Below, in pieces: positions 45,070 to 57,136 of a stretch of DNA of 64,000 nt (its first letter is position 1; each line of letters begins with the position of its first letter). The DNA is from Calliopum simillimum (taxonomy: Eukaryota; Arthropoda; Insecta; Diptera; Lauxaniidae). The notes under the pieces were generated by a model that was not told the origin of the DNA, did not search any database, and saw only the letters and a program-made list of their open reading frames with translations. The DNA is taken from assembly GCA_951812925.1 (NCBI GenBank), contig OX638370.1, positions 31,677,948 through 31,741,947 of the forward strand, in the 5' to 3' direction. The position numbers and the translations under genes are program-made.

Positions 45070-46372
45070 TTAATTAGGACTAGAATAGCCCAATGGTCAA
45101 AATTTGACTACAAATGTATTAAGTATTGGGTATATGCATTCATTTCCATCGTTTTTTTTTTTTTTTTATTTGAGACTTTATTTAAAGAAAATGGTACAAT
45201 ATATTTTATTCAAAGTATTGCCCATCGCTAGTCACTACTTTTTCCCATCTTTCTGGCAATTTATGGATTCCATCCCAGAAAAACTGCGCCGGCTTGGCGG
45301 CCAAAAACGAATCGATCCAATTTTCGATATCTTGAACTTAAGTGAAGCGTATTCCTGATAGGGCATTCTGCATCGATCGGAACAAGTGGTAGTCTGATGG
45401 TGCAAGGTCTGGGCTATAAGGCGGGTGAGGCAAAATTTCCCATCCGTTGTTTTCCAGGTAATTTTTGACTGAGGCAGCAATATGTGGCCGAGCGTTATCG
45501 TGGTGGAAAATGATTGACTCGTGTCTGGTCGCATACGTTGGCCACTCTGCCTGGATTTTCTGCTTCAATTGGATCAATTATTGACGTTAGAGTTGAACAT
45601 TAATGGTTTGGCCACCTGGCAACAGCTCATAATGGATCACACCTAGCTGGTCCTGACCAGGACGTTCTTTGTCTTCGATATCAAAATCACCACTTTTAAA
45701 CCGTCGAAACCACTCACGACAACTTGATTCAGCTGGAGCGTAGTCCCCATAAACTTCTACAAGAATGCGATGACTTTCGGCAGATGTTTTCTTTAAAATA
45801 AAGTAGTGATGTAAAACTTCCCGCAAATGTTGCTTTTTCGGCACGAACTCGGACATTTTGGAGCACAGTAAAATTTATGATGCGGATGAAAATTTTCAAA
45901 TCTAATGATGCAGAGTTGTTGACAGATGCCTAAGCTTCAAATATGACATTTCTGATCTAACATTTAAGTCACCATGTATTGATGGTGACATCTTTTGAAA
46001 ACGATGGAAATTAATGCATATACCCAATAATTTTGGTACTTTTTGGGCAGTTCTATGTAGTACTTTCTTTGGTACAAAATAGAAAATCTCATTTATCATC
46101 CCAAATGACATGTGAAACGAAAAGAAAATAAAAAACATGAAGTGGATGTCAGTCAACTTTTTGTCTTTCTCTTTGTGCTGTATCCTCTCTTCAGCTCTGT
46201 GTGAACGCGTTTAGTTTTACCTGCCTTAATGGCAAAGTATTAAAATAATTTAAGCTTTGTGCACATTTACACACAAATACCTTTCTATTGGTACATTATT
46301 CAAAGTCGAGCTCCATTTCTCACATAGTATAAAAAGTAGGACAATTTTTGTCTGATGTATTAATACGTATAT
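45070..46372 (+). repeat. Family G repeat, split by a mariner element
   Basis: Left piece 45070-45125 and right piece 46028-46372 together match 25010-25412, which serves as the empty site. Right piece blocks: 'TTGGTACTTTTTGGGCAG', 'AATAAAAAACATGAAGT' and 'CTTTTTGTCTTTCTCTTTGT'. Confidence 0.75.
45126..46027 (-). mobile_element. Mariner deletion derivative, copy 2, with different ends
   Basis: TIRs of 26 bp, TTGGGTATATGCATTCATTT and continuing, with one mismatch between ends; each is flanked by TA (45124-45125 and 46028-46029). The minus-strand transposase relic starts MSEFVPKKQHLREVLHHYFI at 45856. It shares the PGQ-DQLGV internal-deletion junction with copies 1 and 3. It keeps the RRFKSG stretch that the other two lack, the HHDNARPH second catalytic Asp, and SPDLAPSDYHLF. 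Premature stops occur near 45588 and 45355. The ends and N-terminus differ from the other copies while the core is nearly the same. Confidence 0.9.
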
Positions 46373-47237
46373 ATAGATATTTCTTAAAATATTAGCCGTA
46401 CGAAAACAATTTCGAAAGCATTTTGATAGAAAATTTTATAAGCTGCAATATTATCGAACAATATTTTTCTCTAAAAGTTAGCCAGATAATTGCAAAAAAC
46501 TGATTTTAGCCGCCATTTTTCCAATATGCTGTCGCGAGCGGTAAAGATACGAAATGGCAAAGTTAAAGTTTGGAAATAGCTCATCCAAATCTGTTAAATA
46601 ACTCATTTGCGAAAATCCTGGAACATTTTTCAGGTACATAAAACTGCCAAATGACCGCACCATATCAAAATTCAAGTTGTAGTGTAAGTCACGTTTGAAA
46701 ACTCCCATCAATTTTGTACTTTTTCGTAGTTTTTGCTCCTCTCACCCCTTTTGCTTGAAGCATTTATTTGTAGCCATCAGCAGTGCAATTAGTTTTAATA
46801 TCCTTGCAACGTACGTTTCTAACGATGTCATCGTACACTTTTCCCTCTTGTTGTTTCATTGCGCTTTGCAGCATCCTTTTTTTTTTTTGTTTTTTGGTAC
46901 CATTCTGTTACCACTTTTCTTTAGTACCAACAAAGCATTGCTCAATTTTCACTCTTCCGGCATAAAAAATAAAAGTGAAATGAATGGGAAAAACACCAAC
47001 TCTCTCATGAACATTAACTGGGCAATCCACCATACCCTACAGTCAAATGGTAGCCGTCGTCATCGTTGTCGTCGTCAGTCCAACCCAAGTGCACCACAAT
47101 GCGAACATTAATTTAATAAATTATACTTTTGGAACTTTTGTTACTGTAGTGGTGATGTTGTTGTGGTTGTTTGTTTTGTTTGTTCGTTTTGTTTAAAATT
47201 TTTATTTTTTTTTTATTTGCTGCTCTTTTGTTTTTAG
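46373..47237. other. Cbp53E intron 5, segment before the candidate micro-exon
   Basis: Less repetitive than its surroundings. The 138-codon open frame at 46695-47111 is rich in F, S and H, has no recognised domain, and I do not support it as a gene. Confidence 0.5.
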
Positions 47238-47279
47238 CTTGAAAGTTTTCTAAATGGACTTGAAGCCATTACTGACCAA
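47238..47279 (+). other. Candidate 42-nt micro-exon in Cbp53E intron 5
   Basis: A strong polypyrimidine tract and TTTTTAG acceptor precede CTTGAAAG. A 42-nt frame (LESFLNGLEAITDQ) follows and is bounded by GTAGGT. Both borders are phase 0, the phase of the 33172/next-exon junction, so it could be included between EF-hands 4 and 5 without breaking the frame. The peptide resembles an EF-hand exit helix. It is not in the calbindin-32 sequence I recall and may be chance. Confidence 0.2.
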
Positions 47280-47839
47280 GTAGGTACTTAAGGTACTTAA
47301 ATCATTTGTACAAATCCTTGGTAATTTTTAAGTCGAGCATAAATTTACAATGAAGAAGCTAAGCCTGTATAAGTGTGCATCTTTTAATGTTTTAATTAAT
47401 TGTACGTGTATTTATAATAATTGCTAAGTGCCGCTACTATGACTTTGTGGACTTAAACACTTTTTAGTGTGATAAATTATGTTGCATTTCATTATTGATT
47501 TTGCTATTTTTTAGTAAAAAGAAGAAAATGAAATCTCTGTAAAAAAATATATTGTAGAAAAGCAATTGTCACATCAAATTTGGTAAAATAGTTTTTGATC
47601 GACAACAAAAACTGCCTTCATCAAGATACTCTTGCTTTTTTTGTAAAACCTGTCCTGGCTATCAAAACGGTTATATTTAAAATTCATATTTGCCAAACCG
47701 AAGAAGTAGCATTTTTTAAAGTGAGTGCTAGCAACTCAAGACGAATGCACATTTAATTTTATTACAAATTTTTTCATCTATTTTAATTGTTCTTTTTTAT
47801 AAAATAGTTTTCATGAATCGTATTTTTTTTTAATATTTA
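47280..47839. other. Cbp53E intron 5, segment without recognised genes
   Basis: AT-rich, no gene or repeat recognised. Confidence 0.45.
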
Positions 47840-48694
47840 AAATTTGATGCTTTATTGTGGAAAAATGTTACAATATATTTTATTCAAAGTATTGTCCATT
47901 GGAAGCTACAACATTTCCCCATCTTTCAGGCAACTTATGAATTCCATCCCAAAAAAATTGCGCCGGCTTGGCTTCCAAAAATGAATCGAGCCAATTTTCG
48001 ATATCTTGAACTTAAGTGAACCGTATTCCTGATAGGGCATTCTGCATTGATCGGAACAAATGGTAGTCTGATGGTGCAAGGTCTGGGCTATAAAGCGGGA
48101 GAGGCAAAATTTCCCATCCGTTGTTTTCCAGGTAATTTTTGACTGGGGCAGCAATATGTGGCCGAGCGTTATCGTGGTGGAAAATGATTGACTCATGTCT
48201 GGTCGCATACGTTGGCCGCTCTGCCTGGATTTTCTGCTTCAATTGGATAAATTATTGACGATAGAATTGAGCATTAATGGTTTGGCCACCTGGCAACAGC
48301 TCATAATGGATTACACCTAGCTGGTCCTGACCAGGACGTTCTTTGTCTTCGACATCAAAATAACCACTTTTAAACCACTCACGACAGCTTGATTCAGCTG
48401 GAGCATAGTCCCCATAAACTTCTACAAGAATGCGATGACTTTCGGCAGCTGTTTTCTTTGCAAAAAAATTACCCACTAGAACCCCCCCGCAAATGCTGTC
48501 TTTTTCTCCAATTTTCGAAGTTATTCATCGTGAAAAATAATAATGATGCACACAAGATAAAATTGTTTGTTGACTGATTTTGACAGCTGTCAAATGTACC
48601 TTCAAAATGACATATATATTAAGTTCGAGCTTTCACGATATTTGTTAGTACGGACATCCACCGTCAAATTCCGGTTTTTAAGTTGTACACCCAA
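47840..48694 (-). mobile_element. Mariner deletion derivative, copy 3
   Basis: The 5' TIR (on the right) is intact: TTGGGTGTACAACTTAAAAA continuing to CCGGAATTT, flanked by TA at 48695-48696. The 3' TIR is lost; similarity to copy 1 stops at GCATCAAATTT near 47840. The minus-strand relic has ESHRILVEVYGDYAPAESSC, CREWFKSGYFD (the same 9-nt loss as copy 1), the PGQ-DQLGV junction, HHDNARPH and SPDLAPSDYHLF. Copies 1 and 3 belong to one subfamily. Confidence 0.9.
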
Positions 48695-48696
48695 TA

Positions 48697-50249
48697 CATG
48701 TCGAACTGGTTTAGTCTTTCCCTTTTTCGTCAAAATGAGTTGCACTTTGAAGTTTACCTCGTGTTAGGGCTTGCCGAATCAGATTTCCGATGTTCCATAG
48801 ATAGTACAAACCCTATCCCTGTATTAATTCCGGGATTTGGAAAATGAAATCCCAAAATTCCAGGATTGAAAATATAACGGGGTATTACAAACCCTATCTC
48901 ATGCATTATAAAACCTTTTAACCCATCAACGGCGTCAACTAATCATAAAGTTTATGCAACAAGTCTTGTTTTGCTGGACTCTTTCCGCTTAAACTGAGAT
49001 GATATATATACCATCATTTGTGCTGTCAATCTGTCTTTTCATTTACCAAATTTTTCTAGATCAGTCAAATCACAGAAATTGCTTTGTATGTTTTGTCACA
49101 ATTGTATAAATCACTCTTCAAACTATCTGTTCTCCAGTGAATGCAAACTGACACAGTAAGGACATGTTTGTAGGAACTCAGAGAAATCAAAGTCATTGCA
49201 AGAGATTACTTTCAATGAAACGAGAGATTTAAGCTATGTGTTTCCTGTAAGAATAACAGAACAATGCCATGAATGCGCTCAAATTAAGGCTTTTGGGTAA
49301 CGTTGTGAATTCCGATTTATTAAAAAAATTAAATTGAGCCAAATATCGTTTACAATAAAAATGAGAGAAAACTTCACTACAATGAATGACACCTCGGGAA
49401 TGAGATACGCGACATGATACCCATGAAACTAACAAAATTTACACAACTTTAATTTGTACTTTAACTTTTTACTTGAAACAATTGCTTTAAAGATAACACG
49501 ACGTATGAGTAACATTAAATTATGTGCATGTTTATGTAAATCATTGCTTTTTTGACTTTTCCCAGTTAAATCGTTTTAGTTTTATTTCCAACTGTCGAAA
49601 CATGTTAATTTTTAAGCAAAATTTTGTACGAAAAGTTATTTAAATTCAGATATGGGTAACCGATCAAGATTAGAGTTGACATCTCTGATTTATATGAAAA
49701 TTTATTAAATGCTAGTAGTTAGTTGATGCAACTTTGAATCTCCTCTTTCCATACATTCTTACTAATCTTAAAGTGTCAGCTGTCAAATTAATTTTTTCTT
49801 TTGGTTTATAACACTTCACCGCACGAACGGCGCTATGTTCAAATCTTGCGTGAACTATGGCATACCCTTATATCTCTGGAACAAGAAATCATAGACACAT
49901 GGCGATTACACCAATAGAAGCGTACCTAAATTTTATAAATGCAGGACTGAAATCCTTGAGAATTGTCTTATCTCGACTAAGGTTGTTTTTTCAGAAGTCC
50001 ACAGATATATACATAAATTTCCAAGATGGCGGCCATAGGAAGTTCGATGCAACTTTTGGATTCACACATAGCTCCTTGGTTTGCTATCCGATTTTGATGG
50101 AATTTTCAGTGTTGGTGTAAAAAAATATGAGCTTTTGATCAAAAAAAAAAAAATACACTGACAAACAATTTTAATTAAGGGGGAAAAAAGTTTTTTCTTT
50201 CTTTTTTAAAGCCAATTTGGGGACTGGAGCAACCTTTTATTTTTATACC
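48697..50249. other. Cbp53E intron 5, segment without recognised genes
   Basis: AT-rich. The open frame at 49857-50120 contains NFQDGGHRKFDATFG-like text from low-copy sequence with no known domain. No gene supported. Confidence 0.45.
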
Positions 50250-50899
50250 CTACACCCAGGGTATATTCACTTTGTCCTTCCATTTGTAACGCACAGAAGT
50301 AGGCGTGGCAGATATAAAAAGTATATATATTCTTGATCAGCGTCACCTCCTAAGTCGATATAGCCATGTCCGTCTGTCTGGCTGGCTGGCTGGCTGGCTG
50401 GCTGTGTGTGGAAATACACTTCTTGGGAAAACTAAGCAATATAATTCAATGAAATATGATGCACAGCCTTCAGCGTCAAAGATAGCTCGGGGGATTAAAA
50501 ATGAGCGAAATCGGTCAACGGACACGCCTACCGACCATACAAAAAATATATTAAAAATGCAACTTTTTGAGTTTTTTTCACGATAATGCAACCAAAATAC
50601 ATATAAATACTACGAATTGTAATCGCAAGCTCTGAACAAAAACCAGGAGAATGGACAAGAGGGCGTGGCACCTCCCATATAAACAAAAGGTTCAAAACGC
50701 TATACTGAAAACATTTTTTGAGATAATCCAACCAAATTTCACACAAATAACTATAAGTTTAAACTCTGAGAAAAAACTGAGTGAATTTGGATAAGAGGGC
50801 GTGGCACTTCCCATATAAGCAAAACTTTCAAAATACTGCTGTGTAGGGTATTTAATGTTTGGCCAGGCCAAAGGAAACACCCTTACTAGTTTTTTTTAA
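50250..50899 (+). repeat. Family R1 repeat, best-preserved copy
   Basis: Starts TATACCCTACACCCAGGGTA (a small palindrome) and continues with TTCTTGATCAGCGTCACCTC, CGATATAGCCATGTCCGTCT, a (CTGG)n run and GTGTGTGGAAATACACTTCT. Degenerate GGGCGTGGCACCTCCCATAT units follow, then TGTGTAGGGTATTTAATGTT, TTTGGCCAGGCCAAAGG and ACACCCTTACTAG. From 50368 it is almost the same as 1-521. Confidence 0.8.
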
Positions 50900-50937
50900 A
50901 TATTTTTAATTTAAAGTAAATTTTATTATAATTAAAT

Positions 50938-53594
50938 GAGCTTCAATGGCAGAAGTACAGGGATCTTCTGAAAAACTTCTAAAAGGAGCTTAGAAAATCC
51001 AAAAAGAAAGCTTGGCGAGATATACCAACGGATATTGATAATATAAAAGATACCTCGAGACTTTGCAAGGTACTCACAAAACAACTACACGTACCAAGTA
51101 ACCTCAGAAATAATGAAGGAACTTGGACAAATAGTAATGAGGAAACTCTAGACCTGCTCTTACAGACACACTTTCCAGGTTGTGAAAAAGCTAGGCAGAA
51201 TTTCAGCGTAGTTAATAGATTAAATTCTACGAACTATGCTCATGGTGTGTCAGAATTAAGAGGCATAATTTCGCCTGAAAAGGTGGAATGGGCAGTAAGA
51301 ACCTTTAGTGAATACAAGTCACCTGGTATAGATGGGTTGTATCCAATAATGATTCAAAAATGTTTCAGACAAATCGGACCACTTATTGTTAGTATTTTTA
51401 AATTGTGTTTAGATTCAAACTTCGTTCCAAACAGTTGGAAAGAAACAAAGGTTGTCTTTATTCCAAAAGCAGGGAAAATTCAAAATGCATCACCAAAGGA
51501 CTATAGGCCAATAAGCTTACAGCCAATCTTACTTAAAACTTTTGAAAAACTAATAGACATATATATTAAATCAAAACTTGAGGGTTTTAGATTTTCCAAG
51601 AACCAACATGCATATTTTAAAGGAAAATCAGTTGAGACTGCTCTTCATGACGTAGCGCAGGTAATAAAAAAATCACTATATTTTAAGGAATACGCACTGG
51701 GATGCTTTCTTGATATAGAAGGAGCTTTTAATAACATACATTCGACTGCAATTCATAGAGCATTAGTAAATGCCAACGTAGAAGTAGGCCTCACAAATTG
51801 GATAATAAAATGTTAAAAGACAGGAAAATTACTACATGTGATGGTGCATCCACCATCACAGTTAAGGCTAACAGAGGTACTCCTTAGGGAGGGGTTGTTT
51901 CACCGACCTTGTGGGTTTTGGTATTGAATGAGGTACTTATACAAATTGAAGATCAAGGGATTCACGTAACAGCATATGCAGACGATTTAGTTATTTTAAC
52001 GACTGGTTTTTGCCTAGATACAATTGCAAATTTGTTACAGACGGCGCTTCCTATCTTAACAAAATGGGCAACCAGCTGTGGGTTAAATATTAACCCAACT
52101 AAAACCGAACTAGTACTTTTTACCAACAGAAGGAAGGTCCCGAACTTCACGTTACCAAAAGTAAATGGACAGGTGCTTGAGTTCAAAGATAGTGCAAAAT
52201 TTTTAGGAATAATAGTAGACAGAAAACTAAATTGGAAACTTAATGCCAAAGAAAGACTAAAGAAGGCGTATGCGGCATTCTACTCATGTCAGAAAATAAT
52301 TGGGTTAGAAGCCGTGGCTAATTCATGGGATATATACGGCAATTATTAGACCGATATTGTCATATGGTAGTGTAGTATGGTGGCCATACCTTGAAATACA
52401 AAATAATGTGAAAGAATTGGAAAAAATACAAAGACTGGCCCTTTTAAGAATAACTGGAGCTATGAAAACTACTCCAACAAAATCTTTGGAAGTTATATTG
52501 AATGTCCTGCCAATAGATCTCTATATTAGAGAAAAGGCTGCCGTAACATCTGTTAGACTAAATCAGACCTATAATTTCAACAGATTAAACTATGGGCACA
52601 CAACCATTTTGCCAGAAATAAGTCAGACAGATTACATTAAAGCTTACACAGATTTTAGTAAAAGCATAAAAGCCCAATATCTCACACTTGAACAATGGGA
52701 GAACAAGAATGTCCTTAATGATACCACCTTAGAAGTATATACGGATGGTTCTAAAATGGACATAGGAACTGGTTGCGGGATCTTCAGTCAACCAATTAAT
52801 CTCTCAGAGTCGGTAAAAATATCTGATAATTGTTCTGTATTACAAGCGGAAATATTTGCGATAGCAGAAGCGGCAAGGTTGATATCGATGAGGGATATAT
52901 CACCTACCGATATAACCATTTACATCGATGCTTGACTATTAAAGCTCTGCAAAATAAGAATATAAGATCTGAGGTAGTCAGCCGTTGTCGCAGAGAGCTT
53001 CAGGTTCTTAACGAACAACACAATGTAGAACTGTGCTGGGTACCCGGTCATAAAAATATTCAAGGAAATGAAAAGGCAGATGAGTTAGCTAGGAGGGGTT
53101 CATTATTGCCTACAGAGAATATTAATCATATTGTTAAACCACCAATGTCACACGATTGCAAGATAATTTCAGATAAAATGGTTTTGGAGATGATGAGGCA
53201 ATGGGGCAACTCGACCCATTATCAAACGACCAAAACTATTTATAACACTCCTAAGATAAGGTTTACTAAATTGCTTTTAAAGTGCAGCAAGAGTGAATTA
53301 AAGTCTTTTATATCAGTAGTTACAGGGCATAATACGCTATGCAGGCACCTGGGACAGATGGGGTTTGAGACTGAGGATCTTTGTAGATGGTGTGGAGACA
53401 GCGACGTGGAAGAGGATAGTCAACATTATCTTTGCCAGTGCCCTGCACTTGCAAAAACAAGATTTAAAATATTTGGATCCTTCTTTTTTCAGGATATGCG
53501 AGAACTTATGGAGATAGACCCCGCTAAGATCCTGAAATACATCAAGGCATCAAAATGGGAACAGAGAACACGAATAGTAACCAACAACCAATGA
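50938..53594 (+). pseudogene. Degenerate LINE ORF2 (RT and RNase H, LOA/I/R1-type)
   Basis: 5'-truncated ORF2 starting inside the linker. Domains: RT with FSEYKSPGIDGLYP (about 51310), DYRPISLQPILLKTFEKL (about 51500), DIEGAFNNI (about 51711), NRGTP-GGVVSPTLW (about 51870), catalytic AYADDLVIL (about 51972) and KFLGIIVDRKLNW; RNase H with YTDGSKMDIGTGCGIF (about 52738), LQAEIFAIAEA and GHKNIQGNEKADELARRGS (about 53050); and a zinc knuckle CRWCGDSDVEEDSQHYLCQC (about 53380). Damage: TAA near 50980, frameshift near 51815, Gln-to-TAG in TPQGG at about 51887, an extra base near 52327, a stop and frameshift near 52933. Presence of RNase H excludes RTE and Jockey proper. It is dead but retains most of the gene. 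Confidence 0.92.
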
Positions 53595-53770
53595 ATAAGC
53601 TTCAATAAGACTGTATAAAACTGTATAAAATATACTGAATTTAATTAATTGTATTGTATCATAGAACTATGTACCGTATTTTAAGAGGGATCACAATGGA
53701 CCAGCAGAATGGTCTAAGTGGAAGCTGGCTTGCATATATGCCAACGATGCCCTCGCAACCTAACCTAACC
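53595..53770 (+). mobile_element. LINE 3' untranslated region
   Basis: Follows the TGA of the RNase H/zinc-knuckle ORF. It contains GGCTTGCATATATGCCAACG and ends CCCTCGCAACCTAACCTAACC. The CCTAACC end is shared with the antisense LINE fragment at 13024. Confidence 0.75.
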
Positions 53771-53964
53771 TATTATAATTATTTTGCGACCCTCAAAATT
53801 GTGGTATCTCATATAGTTTTCAAGTTATGAGTTTTGGAAGTTGCTTAATATTGTGTTTATCATCAGTCGTTGGTGCACGTGTGTTACCATATAAGGCTGC
53901 CAGCATTTTTTTTTTTTTCGGTGGCCCCTAGTGAAATTATTCGTAAAATAGTTTTGTAGAATAT

Positions 53965-54165
53965 TTTAACCCTTTATAACCAAGTTTTTGGAAAAAAGGG
54001 TAAAAAAACCCATAAAAACGCGATATAATGGGTTAAGATGTTCATATAAATTAACGTTAAGTCAAGCGGAAACAATTTTCGATGACATCTTAACCCATTA
54101 TATCCTGTTTTAAGTGATTTTTGACCACTTTTTCCAAAAACTTGGTTGCAATGGGTTAATACACT
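53965..54165. repeat. Imperfect hairpin repeat (family J), copy 1
   Basis: Left: TTATAACCAAGTTTTTGGAA, 'GATATAATGGGTTAAGATGT'. Right: complementary 'ACATCTTAACCCATTATATC' and 'CCAAAAACTTGGTTGCAATG'. Arms of about 80 bp around a spacer of about 30 bp. Related copy at 62620-62825. Confidence 0.85.
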
Positions 54166-56464
54166 AAAAAAAAATATTCTAAGAAAAATTTCTGAAACAT
54201 ATAACTGTGTTTTTCCATTATGCATAGGTGATGGTTTTGAAGCATTTCAATCAGAAATATACTGCATTCAATGACAAATTTACACTGTTAGATTAATTTT
54301 TCAACAGCGTCATGTCTTCTATGGTCCATTTTTTTATCCCCCACCAAAGGGCCAACTATGATTTTCTGTACTGGGATTAAGATCTCCTAATTACGAATCA
54401 GATTTAGATTTTTTGTATTACATCAGAAACGTTAGTTATCCTTGCTCAAAAATGAAAAAATCACTGTTTTGACATCTATTAACTTGAAACTATATAACAA
54501 AAACTACAACAAGTAAAATAAGCTTTTGTTAATGTATTTGGATAGCCAAATTTAGTATCAAGAAGCAACATCTTAACGTTTTGCGATTGAATCTTCAGTT
54601 TCCGAGCTAAAAGCCTTTAAAGCGAGAATACCTCTCAATAACATACAAAAAATTTTTCCGAGAAGTTGTCAGATCGAATCAGTATTTACAGAGTTATCGT
54701 TCTTTAAACTTTTCTGATCATTCTATCTAGCCAATCTTATATATTGTCGTTTTTTGTGAAAAAAAAGTCTATTGTTGTATTGATGAAATCAGAAGACACA
54801 AAAAGCACATTTATCTATGAATCACCCATATCATTTACAAAAGAAATATTTCTGTGGCTTCTGTGCTTACTAACATTGAAATTGAATTTACAATTTCAAT
54901 GCCATTTTTTTCAATAAACTTTTTTTAATTTGCTGCAGTTATTCTGAAAGAAACCAAACAGTTGCTATTTGAATCCACAAACCCATTGCATAATTTCAGT
55001 TTTAGTTTTTTAGTCTGTTTTTTTTTTCGATTTCAAATTGAGGACTTTTTGCTTTGAACTTTGATTAGATATTCATCAGTTTCTTTGTCAAGTTCAGTTC
55101 ATTAAAACAACATTTCCAAGTATTTCCTATTAGGTCAGACACAAACTGGCACCACTTTTTGTTGTTCTTTACTCTTTTTATTGTTGTTGTTGCTTTTATT
55201 ACCATTGTTTTTTGTGAAGCGTAACCAGTCAACGCATAAAGGATGATTGGCTTTTGTTTGCTCAGTAGTTGCTCTCTTGTTGTTGTTTGTTACTGAACAA
55301 AATTTTATGTTGTTGTACTTGTGTACCGATATTTTGTTTGTATAGTTTTAGCTTAAGAGTTGTTATTGTTATGGTTGTTGTTGTTCTTTGTTAGTGTTAC
55401 TGATATTGTGTGGGTTTGTTAATATTATTGTTGTTGTTGTTTGTGGGTAAGGGTTAAGTGTTTGTGCTTCTTATTTCCGTTTCAATGGGCGATTGCCTTA
55501 ATACGCAGCCTGTATATGTATTATGTGTAACTACTACACTGTCACACTCACATCTGTAGTTGTATTTGTAAACTAAAGTGAAATTGATTGAATTTTGTTT
55601 CTCTTAAAGCCAATCCTATCTTACATTTCAATCGAAGTTGAAGTTGAAACTAAAATTTCAATTGCAACTGCTTGTATGTAGTCGTGCGAAACTTTTCTTA
55701 ATTGTGCTTTGCAATAGCAAAATACAACTTTTTAATTGAATTACCAAATTGATTGATGAAGTCAAAGTTACAATCAGAAATAATTTTACACCAAGTCAAC
55801 AAAATAGTTAACGAAATTCATAAAACTTTACACTAGTGTTTTGATGTATATAATTTGAAACAATATGGGCTAACAGGTCGTATGCGTAACATTTTTGCAA
55901 GCATAAATATGTTCTGTTTTGCTAAAAATTTCTTATGAATACTGCATTAAATTATTTTTAAAATGTAACTCATTTCAGTCCTCAGGCTTTTGATAAAAAT
56001 TGCATTTTGGAAAGCGTTAAACCATCATGTGAACAAAAAAAAAAAAATATTTTTACAACAACGCACAGTGGTATGGCTTTTTCCTTTTTTGTGCAAAAAA
56101 TAAAAGGAGTTCTCCTATAACAATGAATTTTCGCATACTTAAATTGTTATACCTAGTTAAGACATATTCAAAAAATGGGGTTGATGCGTCAGTTGACACG
56201 CCTACGTTATTTTGTTGAACTCAAATTATCTAACCCTTAAGGTATGCAACACATAATTTTCGCATAAAATTAATTACATTGCAAACTCGCATTGAAAATC
56301 ACATGATCTTTTTCAGGAAATATATGAATTTTTCAATTGGCGCAGATATATAAAGAACTTCTTTGACTCAAAGAGTAGATTCTCACCTATATTTTTGTAT
56401 GGATTGAATATGTCTCCAGACTAAGTTACTTAAATTCTGAAAGAGTAGATTCTCACTGTGAATA
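54166..56464. other. Cbp53E intron 5, segment without recognised genes
   Basis: AT-rich, with TTG-triplet-rich DNA at about 55160-55445 (TTGTTGTTGTTGTT runs) typical of fly introns. No gene seen. Confidence 0.5.
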
Positions 56465-57135
56465 AGATTTAATTTCAGATGAACTGATGCAAACACCTGT
56501 GTCAAATATTTTCAGAGATATGACAAATTTGTTTTTTTTTTTTTTGAATGAGGGGGTGTGGCCTCTCCCATTTTTATTGAACATTTTTTCCTAGTGGCAA
56601 TTAGATACGTACCAAATCTCATTTACCTGTGCCAAATATTTTCAGAGATGCTACAAATTTCGGGTGGAGGGGGCGAGGCGCTGCAAATTTTTTTTTTTCA
56701 TTGGATACTATTTACTCAAGTATTGTTCATATATTTACCAAATCTCATTTTCCTATGTCAAATAGTTTCAAAGATAGGATTGATTGTTTCTTTATTTTCA
56801 TATAAATAGCGTTTTACTGCGTATAATGGCCTAGCGGCACTGTCAAATATGTTCCGTTCGGGACCAAATTTTTTTCGCTTGGTGTCTATACCAAAGAGAC
56901 AAAAATAGGAAAAGAAAAAAATACTGCTTCCATACCAAAAAAGTAACTTTAATTGGTTCAACATTATTACAGTGGTATATTCTGTTCGCTTCACATTACC
57001 TGAAATCAAATCTTATTCAAATGTGTAAAATAGTTTCAGAGATATGACAAATATGGTTGCTTTTTTTTTAGAATGAAGGGGTGTGGCCCCGCTTATTTTT
57101 TCTTGAAAATTTTTTCCCAGTGCCAATTAGTTGTC
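56465..57135. repeat. Tandem degenerate repeat (family K), copy 2
   Basis: Blocks shared with 18300-19500: 'GCAAACACCTGTGTCAAATA', 'TTTTCAGAGATATGACAAAT', 'CATTTTTATTGAAC', 'TACCAAATCTCATTTACCT' and 'TTCATATAAATAGCGTTTT'. Confidence 0.75.
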
Positions 57136-57136
57136 A

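Noticed and set aside
46695..47111. 138-codon open frame, the longest in this part of the intron
   Set aside because: Low-complexity F/S/H-rich peptide, no domain, no codon bias evident; probably chance.
55160..55445. TTG-rich tract as a coding opa-type repeat
   Set aside because: No open frame on either strand carries it for long, and such triplet runs are common in fly introns.
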